Origin: UBA1672 sp964587815
Lineage (GTDB): Bacteria > Pseudomonadota > Alphaproteobacteria > Micavibrionales > Micavibrionaceae
NCBI GenBank assembly: GCA_964587815.1
Contig: CAZPMH010000022.1
Location: 1-32,936, forward strand
Reading direction: 5' to 3'
Length of the DNA stretch: 32,936 nucleotides
The notes beneath the pieces are model-generated. The model was not told the origin of the DNA. It saw nothing but the letters and a program-made list of their open reading frames with translations, and did no database searches. Positions 7,899 through 15,495 of this stretch are shown here, piece by piece (position 1 is the first letter of the stretch; each line of letters starts with the position of its first letter). The position numbers and the translations under genes are program-made.

Positions 7899-9113
7899 TC
7901 AACCCATCTCTTTCTCTAATCCCTCAACAACCTTGTCGAGGAATTCCTGCGTTGTCAAAAACGGCTGGTCATCTCCGACCAACAACGCCAAGTCCTTCGT
8001 CATATGCCCCGCTTCAACCGTGCCGACACACACTTTCTCCAGCGTTTCCGCAAAATCAACCAGAGCCTGATTATCATCAAATTTACCGCGATACTTCAAA
8101 CCGCTTGTCCACGCGAAAATCGACGCAATCGGGTTTGTCGAGGTCGGCTTGCCCTCTTGATGCAAGCGATAGTGACGCGTCACCGTGCCGTGCGCGGCCT
8201 CCGCCTCCACCGTTTTCCCGTCAGGCGTCAGCAAAACAGATGTCATAAGCCCCAGCGAGCCGAACCCCTGCGCCACAATGTCAGACTGCACATCGCCATC
8301 GTAATTCTTACACGCCCAGACAAAACCGCCTTTTGATTTAATCGCCTGCGCGACCATGTCATCAATCAAGCGATGCTCATACCAAAGGTCACGCTTATCA
8401 AATTCCGCCTTGAACTCTTCATCAAAAATGCGCTGGAAAATTTCAATAAACCGACCGTCATATTGCTTCAAAATCGTGTTTTTCGTCGACATATAAACGG
8501 GGTAATTCTGCAACAGGCCATAATTAAAGCTGGAACGGGCAAAGCCCTCAATGCTTTCATCCAGATTATACATGCCCATCGCCACGCCGCTGGAGGGGAA
8601 ATCATACACTTCCCACTCTTGGGCATCGCCGCCATCTTTGGGCGTAAACACCATCTTCAGTGTGCCCGGCTCATCAATTTTCATGTCCGTGGCCTTATAC
8701 TGATCACCAAACGCGTGACGACCGACAATAATCGGGTTTTCCCACCCCGGCACGTAGCGCGGCACGTTGGAGCACGTAATCGGCGCACGGAAAATCGTAC
8801 CGCCCAAAATATTGCGAATTGTACCGTTCGGCGACTTCCACATTTTCTTCAAACCAAACTCCTCCACCCGCGCTTCATCAGGCGTAATCGTCGCACATTT
8901 AATACCGACCCCGTGCTTTTGAATCGCATGCGCCGCATCAATCGTCACCTGATCATCAGTCGCATCACGGTTTTGTATGGAAAGGTCATAATATTCGAGG
9001 GTCACATCCAGATACGGCAAAATCAAACTTTCCTTGATAAACGCCCAGATAATGCGCGTCATCTCATCTCCGTCAATTTCAACAACGGGAGTATCTACTT
9101 TGATTTTTGCCAT
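7899..9113 (-). CDS. icd: NADP-dependent isocitrate dehydrogenase, eukaryotic-like subfamily
   Basis: This TCA-cycle enzyme oxidises isocitrate to 2-oxoglutarate and CO2 with NADP+. Its 404 residues match the homodimeric IDH1/IDH2-like type common in alphaproteobacteria rather than the E. coli type. Visible features are the opening VVEIDGDEMTRIIW, the substrate motif KSPNGTIRNILGGTIFRAPI, GRHAFGDQYKATD, the NADP-region EAAHGTVTRHYR, and the KLYWEH-like metal-ligand region (DLWYEHRLIDDMVAQ). All expected regions are intact. The start MAKIKVD is normal for the family. A small hypothetical gene is coupled downstream. Confidence 0.98.
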   Translation of the reverse strand: MAKIKVDTPVVEIDGDEMTRIIWAFIKESLILPYLDVTLEYYDLSIQNRDATDDQVTIDAAHAIQKHGVGIKCATITPDEARVEEFGLKKMWKSPNGTIRNILGGTIFRAPITCSNVPRYVPGWENPIIVGRHAFGDQYKATDMKIDEPGTLKMVFTPKDGGDAQEWEVYDFPSSGVAMGMYNLDESIEGFARSSFNYGLLQNYPVYMSTKNTILKQYDGRFIEIFQRIFDEEFKAEFDKRDLWYEHRLIDDMVAQAIKSKGGFVWACKNYDGDVQSDIVAQGFGSLGLMTSVLLTPDGKTVEAEAAHGTVTRHYRLHQEGKPTSTNPIASIFAWTSGLKYRGKFDDNQALVDFAETLEKVCVGTVEAGHMTKDLALLVGDDQPFLTTQEFLDKVVEGLEKEMG

Positions 9114-9228
9114 GACTTTAATCCTTAACCTTAAAATGAAACACTGCCATGAGTGTACACGAGCGAAAATCTAAGAAAAGGTTGTTTGTAAAAGATTTTT
9201 TAGGGAGGATTGCAAAAAAGAAAACATA

Positions 9229-9906
9229 CTAAGGTTCCGGCAGATCAGCATCAATAAAATTTTCCTGAATGAAGCGCGCCAACGCCTCGGGCTTCGGGGC
9301 AGTGAATTCAGGAACGATAACACGATCCGTACCTGTGCTCATTTTCCAAATATGCATCGCATCATTCGGCACGGCAATTTGCGAGACCAATGACATAACG
9401 CGCCCCTCTTGGTTAAAAACAGGCGAACCGGAGTGCCCCGTTCCAAGCTGAATACCATGAGAACGCATCGTAACAAAATCACGCGGGTCATACTGCCGAT
9501 GAACAGCAGGCCGCGCGTCACGATCAACAATGATAGAGTCAATTTCGGGCGCACCGCCGCGATAACGCGTAACAATCAAACCACGTTCATCATCAGGCGT
9601 ATCACGCAAGGTCGGCACCAAGCTATATCCGTGCCCGATAGGATCATCCAAGGTGACCAAAGCCAAATCAAGTGACGGATCTTGCACAATTTCCGCGCCA
9701 TCAAACAGGCCCGTTTCTTGTCCCCTAACGTTCTGAAATGTTAACCCCTGTTTTGCATCAACAACATGCGCGCTGGTCAATACATGGAACGGCGATAAAA
9801 ACACACCCTGCCCGACATACGGATGCACACCCTGCCCATCGTCAAGATCGCCTTTTATAAAACAAACCGAATCGTATATATCTCTTAATGATCGAACCAC
9901 ATTCAA
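9229..9906 (-). CDS. Trypsin-like serine protease without a signal peptide
   Basis: This 225-residue protein has a chymotrypsin-fold protease layout. His47 is in LTSAHVVD, Asp80 in SLDLALV, and Ser159 in GTGHSGSPVF, giving a complete triad. Unlike most bacterial trypsin-like or DegP proteins, it has no N-terminal hydrophobic signal and no PDZ domain. The N-terminus reads MNVVRSLRDIYDSVCFIKGD, already entering the protease fold. It may act in the cytoplasm, or be exported by another route, or the true start may lie elsewhere. It is divergent from mnmA and separated from icd by 115 bp. The substrate is unknown. Confidence 0.85.
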   Translation of the reverse strand: MNVVRSLRDIYDSVCFIKGDLDDGQGVHPYVGQGVFLSPFHVLTSAHVVDAKQGLTFQNVRGQETGLFDGAEIVQDPSLDLALVTLDDPIGHGYSLVPTLRDTPDDERGLIVTRYRGGAPEIDSIIVDRDARPAVHRQYDPRDFVTMRSHGIQLGTGHSGSPVFNQEGRVMSLVSQIAVPNDAMHIWKMSTGTDRVIVPEFTAPKPEALARFIQENFIDADLPEP

Positions 9907-10002
9907 CCCCGTCGCGGTGCTTGATGCACCCTTTATTCTTTCTTATGGTAACTATAAGATGAAAACTTGCACAAAAGCAACGAAAACCCTATAGTTCCGG
10001 CC

Positions 10003-11184
10003 ATGAAAAACGGAGCTTTAAAAGACAACAAACAAGCGCTGAATTCGATGGGCTTTGCCAAGCCTCCCGAAGAAACGCGCGTGGTCGTGGCCATGTCAGG
10101 CGGAGTGGACAGCTCGGTCTGCGCCGCCTTGCTCCACGAACAAGGCTACGATGTTGTCGGCGTCACGCTCCAACTCTACGATTATGGTGAGGCCAACAGC
10201 CCGTCCAGCCAGCCCGTCAAAAGCAAAACATGCTGCGCAGGGCAAGACATCTACGATGCACGCCGTGTCGCCGAAGAACGCGGTTTCCCGCACTATGTTC
10301 TGAACTACGAGAGCAATTTCCGCGAAAGCGTGATTGACGATTTCGCCGACAGTTATTTGAAGGGCGAAACCCCCATCCCCTGCGTGCGCTGTAACCAAAC
10401 GGTCAAATTCCGTGACCTGCTCAAGGTCGCCCACGACCTCGGCGCTGATTGCATGGCAACAGGCCATTACATCCAACGCATCGTCGACGAAAACGGCCGC
10501 GCGCACTTGGAACGCGCTCATGATGACGGCAAAGACCAAAGCTACTTCCTGTTCGCAACAACGCAAGAACAGTTGGACTTCCTCCGCTTCCCCCTCGGCG
10601 GCTGGGGCAAGGATAAAACACGCGAACACGCCGAACGCCTCGGCTTAATCAACGCCGACAAACCAGACAGCCAAGACATCTGCTTCGTCCCCGATGGCAA
10701 TTACGCCAAAATCGTCAAAAAAATCAGACCCGAAGCCGAAAAGCCGGGTGATATCGTGCACATAGACGGACGCGTTATCGGCGATCACAAGGGCATAATC
10801 CATTACACCATCGGCCAACGCCGCGGCATCGGCATCGGCGGCGGCGTGAGCAATAACAACGAACCGCTTTATGTCATCGCGCTCAACCCAGCAGAAAATC
10901 AAGTAATTGTTGGCCCGAAAGAAGCCCTCGCCCGTGATGTACTACACATTACCGATTGCAACTGGCTTCTAAACGAAAACGCGTCAGAGCCGATTGAGGT
11001 GAACCTCAAATTCCGCTCGGTCATGAAGCCAACACCAGCCACACTCCACGTCAAAGAGAGCGGCGCAGAAATCCACCTGCAAACCCCGCATTACGGCATC
11101 GCATCAGGCCAAGCCGCTGTATGCTACGTGAATGACCGCGTCATCGGCGGCGGCTGGATCACAGGCACATCGACAAGATCATAA
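10003..11184 (+). CDS. mnmA: tRNA-specific 2-thiouridylase MnmA
   Basis: This enzyme thiolates U34 of tRNA-Lys, -Glu and -Gln using ATP and sulfur relayed from a cysteine desulfurase. The PP-loop is VAMSGGVDSSVCAALL. The first catalytic cysteine region is PCVRCNQTVKF and the second is DSQDICFVPDG. HYTIGQRRGIGIG and a C-terminal beta-barrel (VNLKFR through AAVCYVNDRVIGGG) complete the family layout. The ATG at 10003 gives 393 residues; the frame continues up to a TTG at 9967, and an ATG at 10048 is also possible. It lies about 170 bp upstream of a tRNA-Met gene. Confidence 0.96.
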   Translation: MKNGALKDNKQALNSMGFAKPPEETRVVVAMSGGVDSSVCAALLHEQGYDVVGVTLQLYDYGEANSPSSQPVKSKTCCAGQDIYDARRVAEERGFPHYVLNYESNFRESVIDDFADSYLKGETPIPCVRCNQTVKFRDLLKVAHDLGADCMATGHYIQRIVDENGRAHLERAHDDGKDQSYFLFATTQEQLDFLRFPLGGWGKDKTREHAERLGLINADKPDSQDICFVPDGNYAKIVKKIRPEAEKPGDIVHIDGRVIGDHKGIIHYTIGQRRGIGIGGGVSNNNEPLYVIALNPAENQVIVGPKEALARDVLHITDCNWLLNENASEPIEVNLKFRSVMKPTPATLHVKESGAEIHLQTPHYGIASGQAAVCYVNDRVIGGGWITGTSTRS

Positions 11185-11212
11185 AGACCTTGCCGATAGC
11201 TTAACTCCCTAA

Positions 11213-11257
11213 AGGCCTGCATTCGCCCATAAACAAAGAAAATTTGAAGCCAGGCCT
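11213..11257 (+). repeat. Short inverted repeat after mnmA
   Basis: AGGCCTG (11213-11219) and CAGGCCT (11251-11257) form a perfect 7-bp inverted repeat with a 31-base loop. There is no adjacent T-run, so I do not call it a terminator. Confidence 0.3.
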
Positions 11258-11281
11258 CAATAATCTTTATCAAATCTACGC

Positions 11282-11311
11282 TTGACAAATCGGCGACAAA
11301 TCGGCGATATA
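11282..11311 (+). promoter_or_regulatory. Probable promoter of tRNA-Met with tandem 11-bp repeat
   Basis: TTGACA (11282-11287) is followed after 18 bp by GATATA (11306-11311), about 40 bases before the mature tRNA 5' end. The spacer consists largely of two adjacent perfect copies of GACAAATCGGC (11284-11294 and 11295-11305). The first copy overlaps the -35 box. Confidence 0.55.
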
Positions 11312-11350
11312 TCGACATCGTTATTTGACCTCTTTGAAAATAACAACCGT

Positions 11351-11426
11351 GGCGGTGTAGCTCAGGGGTTAGAGCAGTGGAATCATAATCCATGTGTCGG
11401 GTGTTCAAATCACCCCACCGCTACCA
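11351..11426 (+). tRNA. tRNA-Met (CAU), elongator type
   Basis: The 76-nt cloverleaf has an encoded CCA. The acceptor stem is GGCGGTG/CACCGCT with a terminal G-U, the D stem is GCTC/GAGC, the anticodon stem is GTGGA/TCCAT with loop ATCATAA (anticodon CAT), and the T stem is GGGTG/CACCC with loop TTCAAAT. The GGAATCATAATCC core is that of alphaproteobacterial elongator tRNA-Met; initiator (with its CCC/GGG anticodon stem) and lysidine-Ile types fit less well. Its 3' half is duplicated 3.49 kb downstream. Confidence 0.96.
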
Positions 11427-11427
11427 T
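11384..11427 (+). repeat. Left direct repeat (attL-like), inside tRNA-Met
   Basis: This 44-bp block runs from the first anticodon base (C34) through the CCA end plus one T. It matches 14873-14916 at 41 of 44 positions, and identity stops at both ends. Confidence 0.85.
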
Positions 11428-11548
11428 ATTTCAAAACTTTCATACCTTCGAAATTACGCTCAAAAAAATTCGATACACAGCTTCGCACATTTGCTGAAGA
11501 TTAATTTAACTTTGAAAAAACTCTCTTGTTAAATTGCGTCTCTAGAAT

Positions 11549-11577
11549 TTGACTCATCAAAGAAAAACATTTATTTT
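11549..11577 (+). promoter_or_regulatory. Predicted promoter of the element operon
   Basis: TTGACT (11549-11554), a 17-bp spacer and TATTTT (11572-11577) lie 33 bases before the ATG of the small acidic gene, in an AT-rich leader. A GGGGA ribosome binding site at about 11601-11605 follows. The promoter is inside the element, so its cargo would not depend on the tRNA promoter. Confidence 0.5.
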
Positions 11578-11610
11578 AAATAAAAAAATAAAGAAATATC
11601 GGGGACACAC

Positions 11611-12009
11611 ATGGTTGCGGAAAATTCAGGCTTAGCGATGAAATTTAAGGACGTTTCAGATGATACTGTTTACTTTGACGCATCTGCTCATGATAAACAA
11701 AATCTGATCAAAATGATTGATGCGAGCGAACGAGAATTAGAAGGCTATCGCGTAGAAATCTTGACATACACAGGCGCTCAAAAAGAAGATTTAGACAGAA
11801 TGCGCGATATCATCAGTGAAACAATTGATGATGATAGTACTGTGGCTATGAGCCAAGGCCTTTTCCAACTAATGGGCAGTATAGCTTCAACGTGGAAGTT
11901 TCATGGTTTTGATGGATACGCAGAACCTGAGGATGATGAGTGTCTCGGCGTACCGAGGGATACAGTCGATTCAGTTATGAAAATGCGTGAAGATTACTTG
12001 GGTATGTAA
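11611..12009 (+). CDS. Small acidic protein, candidate immunity/partner protein
   Basis: I do not recognise the family of this 132-residue protein. It is strongly acidic, with DE-rich stretches such as SETIDDD and EPEDDE, has no signal or membrane segment, and looks helical (KQNLIKMIDASERELEGY). The ATG at 11611 follows an ATCGGGGAC ribosome binding site. The stop is separated by only 3 bases from the next start, so the two genes are translationally coupled. Small acidic proteins coupled to large toxin-like proteins are often immunity or chaperone partners. That reading is inference from position and charge. Immunity genes usually follow the toxin, so the order here is atypical. Confidence 0.75.
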   Translation: MVAENSGLAMKFKDVSDDTVYFDASAHDKQNLIKMIDASERELEGYRVEILTYTGAQKEDLDRMRDIISETIDDDSTVAMSQGLFQLMGSIASTWKFHGFDGYAEPEDDECLGVPRDTVDSVMKMREDYLGM

Positions 12010-12012
12010 GAT

Positions 12013-14877
12013 ATGCCACAGCATGATTTCAACTTTGACGAACTGATAGAATACATCACAAGGGGGCATGCCTTCCCCAAACACGTGGAAGGCGAGGATA
12101 CCGCGCGGCACATGCAAGGCGTAGAGGCTTTTAGCGAAACGCGCACTAATCCAGTAGGAGCAAACAACGTCAGACAATCCTTAGGGCCATCATTACACAT
12201 CAATAGCCCTGAAGATTTAGCAGCATACACACGACGTATGTTGGCGTCTCCCGGAACGGAAGGGTTTGTATTAAACAGTAATGGTGTAGAAATATATCAT
12301 CTTTATAATAAGGCGGATAATACATATCTTATCATAAATCCGCTCGACAGAGATTTCGGTTCCATACAGAGATATCCGACCTCAGAGGCATCATTCACAA
12401 GCAACAAGGCATCAGCAACCAGAACATTCGACAACGCGCGCAACCCATCCGCCGCGATGGATGAGGTGACAGGTTTCGTCGATAATGTAAGAAATGGCGC
12501 AGCAACGGCTCCCGTTCCAAATGCATTTAGAAACGCACCCGGCGTTCACGCACAGAGCCTGTACCCGGGGTCACGGAATCTAACCACAAACGGTGTCACG
12601 TCGGAATTCAGAACATATACACAACTCTCCGACGCTGGTGTTGATAGCGGTCGCGGCTTTGTGGCAGCCATTGACGAGGCAGGCAAGCCCAAGCAGATGT
12701 TCTTCTTAAACGAGGCAACAAACACCGTTGCCGAAATCAGAGGGCGTAGCGTTACAATCCACGATTTTGCGAACGTCCCTGCGGCAGAAAGAGCAGAAAC
12801 CGCACGACACTTCTTTGAATCTAAAAACGTACACAACGTTGATGTTATTGAAGGCGGCCTTAGTGAAGTCTCCAGATCATTCCAAAACAACACTCCTGAA
12901 GTTTTTGCAGACGCCATCAAGGAAATAAAAACCGCACAAAGGCCCGGCATTCCCTTGGCAGGCTCCAATATTGATCAGGTAATCGCACACAGCGAAGGCG
13001 CAAGAGTAAGCGTAACGACACAAGCCATGTCGGTCGGCGAAGCTGCCAGAAGCGCCATACGCTTCAGAAACGCAGATACAGCCCTTGCATTTGAGCTCGT
13101 ACCCGATGAAATGACGGATGCCAACCTGAGAACACTGGCAGCGAACGGAACCGATCCTAAAATGGTCGACGCGATTACTGAACTCACCTTCTACAAACAG
13201 GTTGGGATGGGAAGTGACGCAGCAGATGCAGCCGACGCGATAAAGGAATTCGACAACATCATGAGCGGCATGAGCGCCGCCGACCAAATAAAAGCACTGG
13301 ATGCCATCAATTCAATAAGCCGAACACCAACGAATTTGGCGCGCGGCTCTGCCGCTGCCCTCGACACTGTTTCTGCTACGGGTGATTTAGCGACAATCGC
13401 ACGCGGTTTAAGGTCAGGCCGCTTTGGTGCGAGCATGACCAAGGCAGGTATTGTAACAACCGTTGCGGCAACAACCTTGGCCGTATCCGCAACAGCCTAC
13501 GCCAACGAAGTCACAAGAGATCTGGCCGATCAGCTTCTAGAAGAAGGCAAGATAACACCGGAATTCCACGCGGAATTCAAAGAATTGATGGATGATGTTG
13601 GCCCCGTATTAACAGGTCAAGCCGCAGACCCCACCCCCCTCGCCATTCCGGGAATGTTCATCGTCGAACGCATGGCATACAACCAATTCCAAGAACTATC
13701 CAATAAGCATCAAATTAGCGAAGAAGTCCATGATATGCTTTCCCCCAGCATCGTTGCAGGAACTTCTCTACGCGGCCAAATGGGGCGAGATTTATTTTTC
13801 GATATCCCTTATGACACCAACGACCAGCCTGAAGAACTCAGACACCTCATTGAGGCCAGGCGAGATGTGGAAGTTGCAAGACGTGAATATGATGAACAGC
13901 TTGACGCACACCAACCGAACGAGCTTGGCAGCGCGCTTATGAATACACCGATGAGGGGCGGCGGCGGCGTAGGACTATACGTCATGTACCATAATGCAAC
14001 ATCCGAACCGGGCGATTCCCGCATGAGAATGCCATCTGATATCGTGGCACGCGCCGCACCCGAAGTGCAGGCCGCCGATGCGGCCTTAACACAGGCGAGA
14101 ACTGAATTTCAAAACGCATTCGACCGCACACTGGAAGATCCGCAATCCGCGCGCGCACTGACAGAGCTTTTAACGACGGATCAGCTATTTGATATCGTCA
14201 CCGCAACGGCAGAATATAACAGCGACACAGATAACGCACTGGTTCAGGATTATTTAAAAGCACAAGACGTTGAGAGCAGTTTCCTTGATATCGTAGGTTA
14301 CGGCGATTCATCCTATGCAATCAGCGATGCAGAAGATGCCTTAAAAGAAAACCCCGATGCAATGCGCGAGTATATATCAGAGCTTTTCGCGACTGAAGAA
14401 TATACACCGCCCACCCCCGCACCTGAACCGGAACAAAATGTTTTAGAGCCCGGAAGCAGCGGTTATAATTATTGCCCTGATGAATCCACTCAACAATCTC
14501 CAATGCCGGCATCAGAGGGCGAAGGAGAAGGCGGCCAATGCTTCGCTGATAGCCTTGATGAGGATTCCCTACATTTGGGCGGCTACACTCCTGACACAAG
14601 CGGAGTACAAAATGCCGTAGGGCAAGGCATTCACGAAGGGTTCTCAACCGAGGTGATAAATCTGTCGACAGACACATGCGACTACGAAGAAAGCCTGCAG
14701 CCGACCGAAGCAACGTACGATATTTACTATAATTTCGAAATGCCCCCTATTCAGGTCGCCCCCGATGCATGTCAAATCCCGCTCCCCGAGATAGGAGCCC
14801 CCGAAGGCGTCACACTGCAAACCAGCGGATACGATGTGGAAACAGGAACTACACCCACAATTGTAACCCGCCCATAA
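12013..14877 (+). CDS. 954-residue toxin-like protein with N-terminal BECR-type RNase-like domain
   Basis: This large protein is of unknown family. Residues 17-128 resemble polymorphic-toxin nuclease domains of the Barnase-EndoU-ColicinE5/D-RelE (BECR) type. They show RGHAFPKHV with two histidines, then SPEDLAAYTRRML, GFVLNSNGVEIYHLY, and NTYLIINPLDRDFGSI, where the family typically has GRxxYW and a vIinPxxxdgGT motif. Residues 478-497 are one hydrophobic segment (GIVTTVAATTLAVSATAYAN). Residues 604-710 are charged and probably helical. Residues 797-810 are Pro/Glu-rich, and the tail has Cys821, 843, 889 and 920. No signal peptide, repeats or secretion motif is seen. The TAA stop is the TAA of the anticodon-loop sequence in the right direct repeat. 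The nuclease reading is tentative: toxin domains are usually C-terminal. Confidence 0.7.
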   Translation: MPQHDFNFDELIEYITRGHAFPKHVEGEDTARHMQGVEAFSETRTNPVGANNVRQSLGPSLHINSPEDLAAYTRRMLASPGTEGFVLNSNGVEIYHLYNKADNTYLIINPLDRDFGSIQRYPTSEASFTSNKASATRTFDNARNPSAAMDEVTGFVDNVRNGAATAPVPNAFRNAPGVHAQSLYPGSRNLTTNGVTSEFRTYTQLSDAGVDSGRGFVAAIDEAGKPKQMFFLNEATNTVAEIRGRSVTIHDFANVPAAERAETARHFFESKNVHNVDVIEGGLSEVSRSFQNNTPEVFADAIKEIKTAQRPGIPLAGSNIDQVIAHSEGARVSVTTQAMSVGEAARSAIRFRNADTALAFELVPDEMTDANLRTLAANGTDPKMVDAITELTFYKQVGMGSDAADAADAIKEFDNIMSGMSAADQIKALDAINSISRTPTNLARGSAAALDTVSATGDLATIARGLRSGRFGASMTKAGIVTTVAATTLAVSATAYANEVTRDLADQLLEEGKITPEFHAEFKELMDDVGPVLTGQAADPTPLAIPGMFIVERMAYNQFQELSNKHQISEEVHDMLSPSIVAGTSLRGQMGRDLFFDIPYDTNDQPEELRHLIEARRDVEVARREYDEQLDAHQPNELGSALMNTPMRGGGGVGLYVMYHNATSEPGDSRMRMPSDIVARAAPEVQAADAALTQARTEFQNAFDRTLEDPQSARALTELLTTDQLFDIVTATAEYNSDTDNALVQDYLKAQDVESSFLDIVGYGDSSYAISDAEDALKENPDAMREYISELFATEEYTPPTPAPEPEQNVLEPGSSGYNYCPDESTQQSPMPASEGEGEGGQCFADSLDEDSLHLGGYTPDTSGVQNAVGQGIHEGFSTEVINLSTDTCDYEESLQPTEATYDIYYNFEMPPIQVAPDACQIPLPEIGAPEGVTLQTSGYDVETGTTPTIVTRP

Positions 14878-14916
14878 TCCATATGTCGGGTGTTTAAATC
14901 ACCACACCGCTACCAT
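14873..14916 (+). repeat. Right direct repeat (attR-like), tRNA-Met 3' fragment
   Basis: This copy of tRNA-Met positions 34 to 76 plus one T has three substitutions: G to A in the variable region, C to T in the T-loop, and C to A at the T-stem/acceptor junction. It lacks the 5' acceptor strand, D-arm and anticodon stem 5' side, so it cannot be a tRNA. The stop codon of the 954-residue gene lies within it. Confidence 0.85.
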
Positions 14917-14950
14917 TTCTTTTAATTCCGCAAAACACAGATTTCCGTGC

Positions 14951-15415
14951 TCATTCTGTAGCCTCCTTAGAGTTAAATTCAATTCTCTTAAGCTGAACAT
15001 TATCAGGCCCAGGGTACCAATTTCTCATTTTACCTGAAGGCATATTAACTTGTAGGCTTTTAACGGTGTGATCAGCAGAATTATATTTAACCAAAACATC
15101 TCTATCGTTTTCTATGCGATCATTTAAAGTGAGACGGTAAGAAGTTTTGTAAAATGAAGATTTTTCTTGTACTTTTTCTTTAACCGTACACCCAACGATA
15201 TTTTTTAGAATTTCATCTACTTTACTTTTAGGTGTACCTTCAGGAAATAGCGTAGCCATCGCATGGTAAAAAGATTTATGATTTTTATAATCGAATAAAT
15301 CCAACTTCTGTAATTCGAAATTTTTACTTGCAGGATCTGTTTCTTTGAATGGCCAACACCCTGTTAACAGAAAAAAAGCAGAAACAACAAACAAATATGC
15401 AAAAAATCTTCTCAT
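14951..15415 (-). CDS. Predicted lipoprotein, weakly BamE/SmpA-like
   Basis: This 154-residue lipoprotein starts at the ATG at 15415, chosen because GAGGGAG lies just upstream. An earlier ATG (15430) would put the ribosome binding site inside the coding region. The signal peptide is MRRFFAYLFVVSAFFLLTGC with a lipobox LTGC (Cys20). The mature part includes FPEGTPKSKVDEIL, like the Gly-Thr-x-x-x-Val turn of BamE/SmpA-type lipoproteins, then a beta-rich region (TSYRLTLNDRIENDRDVLV). The fold resemblance is weak and the function unknown. It lies immediately beyond the right tRNA fragment and is read towards it. Confidence 0.8.
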   Translation of the reverse strand: MRRFFAYLFVVSAFFLLTGCWPFKETDPASKNFELQKLDLFDYKNHKSFYHAMATLFPEGTPKSKVDEILKNIVGCTVKEKVQEKSSFYKTSYRLTLNDRIENDRDVLVKYNSADHTVKSLQVNMPSGKMRNWYPGPDNVQLKRIEFNSKEATE

Positions 15416-15495
15416 ACGCTCCCTCAGCATTGATGCGTCTTAAAATAACTAAAGTCATGATAGCGCAAATTAGTTAAGACAAGCCCAAAAGCAAA

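Larger units (their letters stand above)
11384..14916 (+). mobile_element. Putative tRNA-Met-integrated element, two genes, no integrase
   Basis: The segment is bounded by two direct copies of the tRNA-Met 3' half, with 3489 bp between equivalent positions. The left copy completes a functional tRNA gene; the right copy is a decayed fragment. This is the classic footprint of site-specific integration by a tyrosine recombinase at a tRNA, here starting exactly at the anticodon. The only cargo is a small acidic protein gene and a 954-codon gene, both in the same direction as the tRNA. No integrase, excisionase or replication gene is visible, so it is either a remnant or an element moved in trans. 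Segmental duplication of the tRNA end without integration cannot be excluded. Confidence 0.72.

Noticed and set aside
8373..9128. Plus-strand frame of 251 codons
   Set aside because: It lies fully antisense within icd, whose motifs are unambiguous; the translated sequence is Arg/Ile/His-rich shadow sequence.
9967..10002. TTG start extending MnmA by 12 residues
   Set aside because: The added residues are not family-like, and an ATG at 10003 lies closer to the PP-loop start.
10096..10629. Minus-strand frame of 177 codons within mnmA
   Set aside because: It is antisense to the PP-loop and catalytic cysteine regions of mnmA; long only because of codon bias.
11124..11408. Minus-strand reading frame of 94 codons across the mnmA end and tRNA
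   Set aside because: It runs antisense to the end of mnmA and through the tRNA-Met gene; no ribosome binding site or protein-like composition.
14873..14916. Second tRNA-Met gene
   Set aside because: Only the sequence from the anticodon to CCA is present. The 5' acceptor strand, D-arm and half of the anticodon stem are replaced by coding sequence, and the T-loop is altered.
11427..14950. Integrase or transposase expected in a tRNA-bounded element
   Set aside because: I checked both reading directions of the listed frames. No tyrosine or serine recombinase motif and no inverted terminal repeats were seen.
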